From Eubacterium sp. UBA5416 (GTDB lineage Bacteria > Bacillota > Clostridia > Lachnospirales > Lachnospiraceae), in the NCBI GenBank assembly GCA_002409525.1, contig DHNM01000029.1, positions 8,788 to 27,601 on the forward strand: a stretch of 18,814 nt of DNA, written 5' to 3'. Positions 14,678 through 18,814 of this stretch are shown piece after piece. The position numbers were made by a program, and so were the translations under genes. The notes beneath the pieces were generated by a model, which saw only the letters and a list, made by a program, of their open reading frames with translations, ran no database searches and was not told the DNA's origin. The first letter of the stretch is position 1, and every line of letters starts with the position of its first letter.

Positions 14678-15790
14678 TTATCGAGGCCACCTGTCTTCTT
14701 TTTTCGGTAATGGTGGAAATCCATGATGAGGTTCCGACTGATACCAGTATGCAACGCTTGCAACGTCATCCTGTCGTTCGAACAATCCCCTGTATCCAAC
14801 TCCAATCTGTTGTATTGTCACCTTCAGATCTTCCTCAAAACAGATCGGATCCTGAATATGCCAGCGATAAAAGCCCCGCATGGGCATACAGTCATCATTG
14901 TGATAGAGATTATGAATCTCCTCATCATGATTTGAATAGTATGGATATCCCAGATATGGTGTACAGTAGTTTTGTTCTACTGTCTTTCCGTCTATCTGTT
15001 TTGCGAAACTCCAGGAACCTCCGAAGTAATCTTCAGTGCCCGTTCCACAGATCGTGGGATATTCTTCGTCGCCGTCCATATAGAATTTAATTTCACCCTC
15101 GCCCCACCAGTAACGTTCCAGTGTGGTCAGTGCCAGGTATATACCGACATAATGTCCTTTTCCCTTTACCTGATCTAAAATCACATAGTCTTTCTGGAGC
15201 TCTGTAATCTTCTGTCTTCTCCACTGAGCATGAAAGTAAGATATATCTTTAGGTAGTTCTTCGTGAAGCGCATAATCAACCTGATAGAAGAAAGCCGGAA
15301 TTGCATTGGCATGCTGATTTTCAAGAGTAATCCTGGCTTTTCTTCGAAATGGCATCTGGAAATAACTATTCAGCCCCCGACTTGGCACTACTACAATCGG
15401 CAGGGAATTCACGTCACATTCTCTTCCGAATCCACAGCAGAAGAAATCGCCAAGCGGGCATTCTACGGATGGCTCTTCCTCATCGTCCCAGTACATGCGA
15501 AGCACCAGGTCTCTTAAGACAAAACAGTCCGCTTCTGTCGTTTTATGCGTCACGGTAATCCATATATGGTTAATGACACCCGGACCTTCAATTTCCGCCA
15601 ATGTAACAGCCTTACCGCTTTCTATATCGTGAAGGCAGGGGCTCCCTTTTCTGGATGGCCCGAGAGGACCTGCCGCCATTCCGCCCTTTCCTTTTTCACC
15701 ATGTGGATTTTCCGCGTTAATGGATCTGCTTTTTACATGTTTTGCCAATGGCAGAGATCCAAGAGCTCCGCCGGTTATATCATACATCAT
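14678..15790 (-). CDS. GH172 (DUF2961) glycosidase, candidate alpha-D-fructofuranosidase / difructose dianhydride hydrolase
   Basis: A 370-residue DUF2961 protein, now glycoside hydrolase family 172. The family core is seen in GPGVINHIWITV (about 69-80), CPLGDFFCCGFG (111-122), PFRRKARITLENQ (147-159), WWGEGEIKFYMDGD (228-241) and CGTGTEDYFGGSWSF (248-262). Glu231/Glu233 and Glu253 lie in the two conserved acidic motifs and are the likely catalytic pair. Known GH172 activities are difructose dianhydride I synthesis/hydrolysis (alpha-D-fructofuranosidase) and exo-alpha-D-arabinofuranosidase. No signal peptide is visible, so it acts in the cytoplasm on an imported substrate. The ATG has a GGAAGG site; a second ATG follows at once. 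It sits inside an importer operon, between a MalG-type permease (20-base gap) and an SBP. The GH32 gene 2.3 kb away favours a fructose-containing substrate. Confidence 0.9.
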   Translation of the reverse strand: MMYDITGGALGSLPLAKHVKSRSINAENPHGEKGKGGMAAGPLGPSRKGSPCLHDIESGKAVTLAEIEGPGVINHIWITVTHKTTEADCFVLRDLVLRMYWDDEEEPSVECPLGDFFCCGFGRECDVNSLPIVVVPSRGLNSYFQMPFRRKARITLENQHANAIPAFFYQVDYALHEELPKDISYFHAQWRRQKITELQKDYVILDQVKGKGHYVGIYLALTTLERYWWGEGEIKFYMDGDEEYPTICGTGTEDYFGGSWSFAKQIDGKTVEQNYCTPYLGYPYYSNHDEEIHNLYHNDDCMPMRGFYRWHIQDPICFEEDLKVTIQQIGVGYRGLFERQDDVASVAYWYQSEPHHGFPPLPKKEDRWPR

Positions 15791-15810
15791 ATATTACCTT
15801 CCTTTCATTT

Positions 15811-16665
15811 TTAGGCTTTTACTCCGCCGGCCATAATTCCATCCATAATCTGTTTCTCAAATATAGCCACAAATAGAATGATTGGCAGCAGGATAATCCA
15901 TCCCATCGCACTCACCAGATCCCAGGGTACACCATACATATTATCGCGTAACGGGAGCTGTACAATAGAGACCGATAGAACTTGTATTCCATTTGAATAG
16001 TATAATGGCGTGAAGAAATTATTTAAACAGGTTATAAAATTGATGATACATACCGTTGCAATTGCCGATTTCATCAGCGGAAGTACAATCCGAAAAAGTC
16101 TCTGTGAAAATGTTGCCCCGTCTATGGCTGCGGCTTCTTCAAGAGAAATTGGTATTTCTCCTACAAAATTTCTCAATATCAAAACGGTAAAGGGAATAAC
16201 AGCACTGATATAGAGAATGATCAGGCCGGGATATGTATCATACAGTCCCACTTTCTGCATAAACTCATATAATGGTCTTGCGGTCACAACTTCAGGAATC
16301 AGCATTGTAGCAAGAATAAAACCAAACATAAGATTGATTGCCTTCGAATGAAACCTGGAGAAAGCATATGCTGCCATCACACATATCACTGTACCTATTA
16401 GCAGTGTAACACCAATGATCAGAACTGTGTTACCTATTTTTGAAACAAGTCCGACATTTTCGACAAGAAATTTATAACTGTCAAGCGTTGGATAATCCGG
16501 AAGATAATCGATCGGCATCTTAAAAAGCTCCCCCGGAGGTGTTATGGACGAAATAAATATCCAGTACACAGGAAAAAGGATCAGAAAGGCTACGAATGCA
16601 AAGAGAACCCATCTTCCCACAGCAGCAAGACCTCTGTAAATTTTATATTTCTTTGAATCGTTCAT
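15811..16665 (-). CDS. CUT1 sugar ABC transporter permease (MalG-type)
   Basis: Inner-membrane permease of 284 residues with six predicted helices. The EAA loop is EEAAAIDGATFSQRL (Glu177, Asp182, Gly183). The C-terminus EKQIMDGIMAGGVKA is typical of MalG-like subunits. It starts at ATG with AGGAAGGAG a few bases upstream and follows the MalF-type gene after 13 bases. It belongs to a different CUT1 subgroup from the four LplB/LplC-type permeases elsewhere in the window. With the MalF-type subunit it forms the channel for the substrate of the GH172 operon. Confidence 0.94.
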   Translation of the reverse strand: MNDSKKYKIYRGLAAVGRWVLFAFVAFLILFPVYWIFISSITPPGELFKMPIDYLPDYPTLDSYKFLVENVGLVSKIGNTVLIIGVTLLIGTVICVMAAYAFSRFHSKAINLMFGFILATMLIPEVVTARPLYEFMQKVGLYDTYPGLIILYISAVIPFTVLILRNFVGEIPISLEEAAAIDGATFSQRLFRIVLPLMKSAIATVCIINFITCLNNFFTPLYYSNGIQVLSVSIVQLPLRDNMYGVPWDLVSAMGWIILLPIILFVAIFEKQIMDGIMAGGVKA

Positions 16666-16678
16666 ACAGTTCTCCTTC

Positions 16679-17560
16679 CTAGTTATCCATCTTATTCATG
16701 ACCCTCATATTAATAAAACTAAAAACAGCCATGACAATAAATAGCAATACTGCAAGAGTTGATGCGTATCCGACATTCAGATTGGTAAAGGCTTCGGTGG
16801 TAATGCGGTAAGCAATCAGTGATGTATCCTCCCCCGGTCCGCCTGATGTCATCGAATATACAAGATCAAATGTAGTAAGTCTCCACAAAGTAAAAGGAAT
16901 ACACAAGGTCATCACATTCTTAGTAATAAGCGGAAGTGTAATTCTGAAAAAGCTCTGTACTCCATTCGCACCGTCCACTTTTGCGGCTTCATAGATATCT
17001 CCGGATATAAACTGAAGTCCGGATAATACGAGAATAGCAAAAAACGGAAGATCCTTCCACAAATCCATGATAATAACCGCAGCCCTTGCAGACCCCGTAT
17101 TAATCAGCCAGTTATATTGAAATGCAGGTACAAATCTCCTGATAAAGTCATTTACCAGACCGTAATCGTTATTAAATCCCCACTTTGCGGCCATACCTAC
17201 AACAACGGCCGGCATTGCCCATGGAATCAGCACGATCGTTCGGAGAAAACGCTGCCCCTTGAATTTCATGTTCAAGATCAAAGCCAGGCCCACCCCTAAA
17301 ACGACATGAAAAATCATCGAGATCACAACAAACATCACGGTAAAACTGATGGATGTAATGATTTTCGGATCTTTAAATACATTAACATAATTGCTGAAAC
17401 CAACGAATTTCTTCACGCCGGATAAAACCTTGATATCAAACAGACTGTTTTTCAGTGTCGCTATTATCGGATATAATGTTGTAAATCCACGAATCAGGAC
17501 TACAGGAAGGATCAGAATCCATGGAACAATCCATTTTGTCGACTTCTTTTTTGTATTCAC
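16679..17560 (-). CDS. CUT1 sugar ABC transporter permease (MalF/UgpA-type)
   Basis: Inner-membrane permease of 293 residues. The first helix (about 10-31) is followed by TTLYPIIATLKNSLFDI, typical of MalF/UgpA-like subunits. The EAA loop is YEAAKVDGANGVQSF (Glu191, Asp196, Gly197), and MTSGGPGEDTSLIAY lies near residue 250, a common motif of this group. The start is GTG with an AAAGGAGG site 8 bases upstream. It comes 18 bases after the SBP gene and 13 bases before the MalG-type gene, a compact operon. Confidence 0.94.
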   Translation of the reverse strand: MNTKKKSTKWIVPWILILPVVLIRGFTTLYPIIATLKNSLFDIKVLSGVKKFVGFSNYVNVFKDPKIITSISFTVMFVVISMIFHVVLGVGLALILNMKFKGQRFLRTIVLIPWAMPAVVVGMAAKWGFNNDYGLVNDFIRRFVPAFQYNWLINTGSARAAVIIMDLWKDLPFFAILVLSGLQFISGDIYEAAKVDGANGVQSFFRITLPLITKNVMTLCIPFTLWRLTTFDLVYSMTSGGPGEDTSLIAYRITTEAFTNLNVGYASTLAVLLFIVMAVFSFINMRVMNKMDN

Positions 17561-17578
17561 CTAGATGCCTCCTTTTCA

Positions 17579-18814
17579 TTATTTGCTGTACTTATCTACC
17601 ATCTCTCCGGCCTTGCTGCAGAACTCGTCCACCGTTATCTCATCCTTCATGCATGACTGAAAGATTGTCCCCGTGTCAGTGATGAATTCCATGGTCTGTG
17701 GCAGCATCGGACGGCCTTTTACATCACATTCTGATGCATACCGGCTATATATCTCCTTTGCCGGATCTGAATCCGGTACTACTTTTTCCGCCACATCTGC
17801 CCGGGCGGGGTAGCGGTCAAACGCTTTATAAGAAGCCTCCATTCCGCCTTCTTCTGTCATATACTTCAGAAATTTCAATGAAGCATCTTTATTCTTTGAA
17901 GCTTTATTCAATACATAACTCCAGGAGTCTGTAAAAATACTCCGCTTTCCCTCTCCGCTGAAATCCGGTATCATCGCCATATGAATCTTGTCTGCTCCAA
18001 GCATGTCTGCTTTCTCATAATCTGTTCCTAATCCCCACATAAACCATGATCCGTATTTCCCGTCGTTCGCTTTTGGATTCATTTGCTCATACTTATCGGC
18101 GATCTGATCAATTGGAGTTTCTTTGTCCGCCACCATGTCGTGTAAAAATTGTACTGCCTCTTTATTTTTAGGGTTTGTCCAATCCAGGTAATCTCCCCCG
18201 AACATATTTACAAATTGAGCAATCTCATTATGAGAGTATGTCTTTTCCCAGGATCCGCCATATCCGTATCTTCCATTTCCGGAAGGAGCTTTCATATATT
18301 CCATAAAATCTTCTTTTGTGTCAATTGATGTGATACCAACCTCATCCATGATCTGTTGATTTACCCAGAAAGCAAGATAGCCAATATACCCAGGAACACC
18401 TATAATGTTTCCGCTTTTATCTGTAATCATATCTTTCAGATAACCCTGCGGGAACTGTCCTCTGATATCATCTGTCATAACCGAATCATTTAAGCCTTCC
18501 AGCCATCCCGAATCTTTAAAAGAAGCACTCATCTCATCATTTATTTCAATGACATCGACACTTGAGTCTCCTGTGGACAAAACGGTTGTAATTTTCTGCT
18601 GACGAGTGTCAGAGTCTGTCGGTGCAGCGATCACATTAATTTTGAGACCGGTTGCATCTTCTACATTCTTTAACCAGTCATCAAAATCCGGGTCCGTGGT
18701 ATTAATACTGTAAAGAGTCAAATCATACGCCCCTTTTTTGTTGCCTCCACCTGACGATGCATTCCCGGAATCCTTGGAACCCCCTCCACATCCGGTCAGA
18801 TACACACCGCCAAT
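17579..18814 (-). CDS. Solute-binding lipoprotein (family 1 sugar SBP), N-terminus beyond the right edge
   Basis: A binding protein whose frame runs through the right edge; the visible part is 411 codons. The first visible residues, IGGVYLTGCGGGSK, are the end of a signal peptide with lipobox LTGC, so only the first part of the signal sequence is missing. The internal GTG at 18805 is not the true start. The Gly/Ser-rich linker, then DLTLYSINTTDPDFDDWLK and YGYGGSWEKTYSHNE, mark a family 1 sugar-binding protein. It is the first visible gene of the GH172 operon and is paralogous to the SBP at 13420-14661. Likely ligand: the oligosaccharide processed by GH172, possibly an alpha-fructoside. Promoter and regulator are outside the window. 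Confidence 0.92.
   Translation of the reverse strand: MGGVYLTGCGGGSKDSGNASSGGGNKKGAYDLTLYSINTTDPDFDDWLKNVEDATGLKINVIAAPTDSDTRQQKITTVLSTGDSSVDVIEINDEMSASFKDSGWLEGLNDSVMTDDIRGQFPQGYLKDMITDKSGNIIGVPGYIGYLAFWVNQQIMDEVGITSIDTKEDFMEYMKAPSGNGRYGYGGSWEKTYSHNEIAQFVNMFGGDYLDWTNPKNKEAVQFLHDMVADKETPIDQIADKYEQMNPKANDGKYGSWFMWGLGTDYEKADMLGADKIHMAMIPDFSGEGKRSIFTDSWSYVLNKASKNKDASLKFLKYMTEEGGMEASYKAFDRYPARADVAEKVVPDSDPAKEIYSRYASECDVKGRPMLPQTMEFITDTGTIFQSCMKDEITVDEFCSKAGEMVDKYSK

Noticed and set aside
14710..15090. Plus-strand open frame of 126 codons
   Set aside because: Antisense to the GH172 gene, whose conserved motifs prove the minus strand is coding; no start signal.
1..18814. CRISPR arrays, tRNA/rRNA genes, transposases, phage genes
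   Set aside because: No regularly spaced repeats, no tRNA-like cloverleaf and no transposase or phage protein motifs were seen in any frame.

Overview
The window looks like a carbohydrate-utilisation region from a low-to-moderate-GC Firmicute, most likely a gut-type Clostridia/Lachnospiraceae relative. The reasons are strong AGGAGG-type ribosome binding sites, several CUT1 sugar ABC importers of the LplABC/MalEFG kinds with lipoprotein binding proteins, a YesM/YesN-type two-component pair, and a Hol_Tox-like type I toxin remnant. The genus cannot be fixed from the sequence alone.

Layout. (1) At the left edge, minus strand, lies the N-terminal part of a GH43 glycosidase. (2) 561-6669, minus strand: two LplB/LplC-like permeases, a large lipoprotein solute-binding protein (SBP), a YesM-type histidine kinase and a compact YesN/AraC-type response regulator. 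This ends in a terminator; the kinase has its own extended -10 promoter. (3) 6670-7304: a 635-base divergent intergenic region holding the remnant of a type I toxin-antitoxin locus and the promoter region of the next operon. (4) 7305-10929, plus strand: a second LplABC-type importer (SBP, permease, permease) with a GC-rich hairpin after the SBP gene and a terminator at the end. (5) 11006-12382, minus strand: an intracellular GH32 beta-fructosidase. Its long leader contains an apparent stump of a LacI-family regulator. (6) 12777-13262, plus strand: a cytidine/guanine-deaminase-family enzyme, followed by a short NCS2 purine-permease-like stump. (7) 13420-18814, minus strand: an SBP (running off the right edge), MalF-type and MalG-type permeases, a GH172 (DUF2961) enzyme, and a second SBP paralogous to the first.

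How it may work together. The most interesting idea is that the GH172 operon and the nearby GH32 gene form a pathway for alpha-linked fructosides. Characterised GH172 includes a difructose dianhydride I synthase/hydrolase (alpha-D-fructofuranosidase). A GH32 enzyme could split the beta-linked inulobiose that GH172 releases from that substrate. Uptake would be by the ABC importer encoded beside GH172. None of the three importers has an ATPase gene here, so all probably share an MsmX-like ATPase encoded elsewhere. The other two importers and the GH43 probably serve other plant or host glycans. Three decayed gene fragments in the intergenic regions (toxin, LacI, NCS2 permease) mark this as a recombining accessory region.
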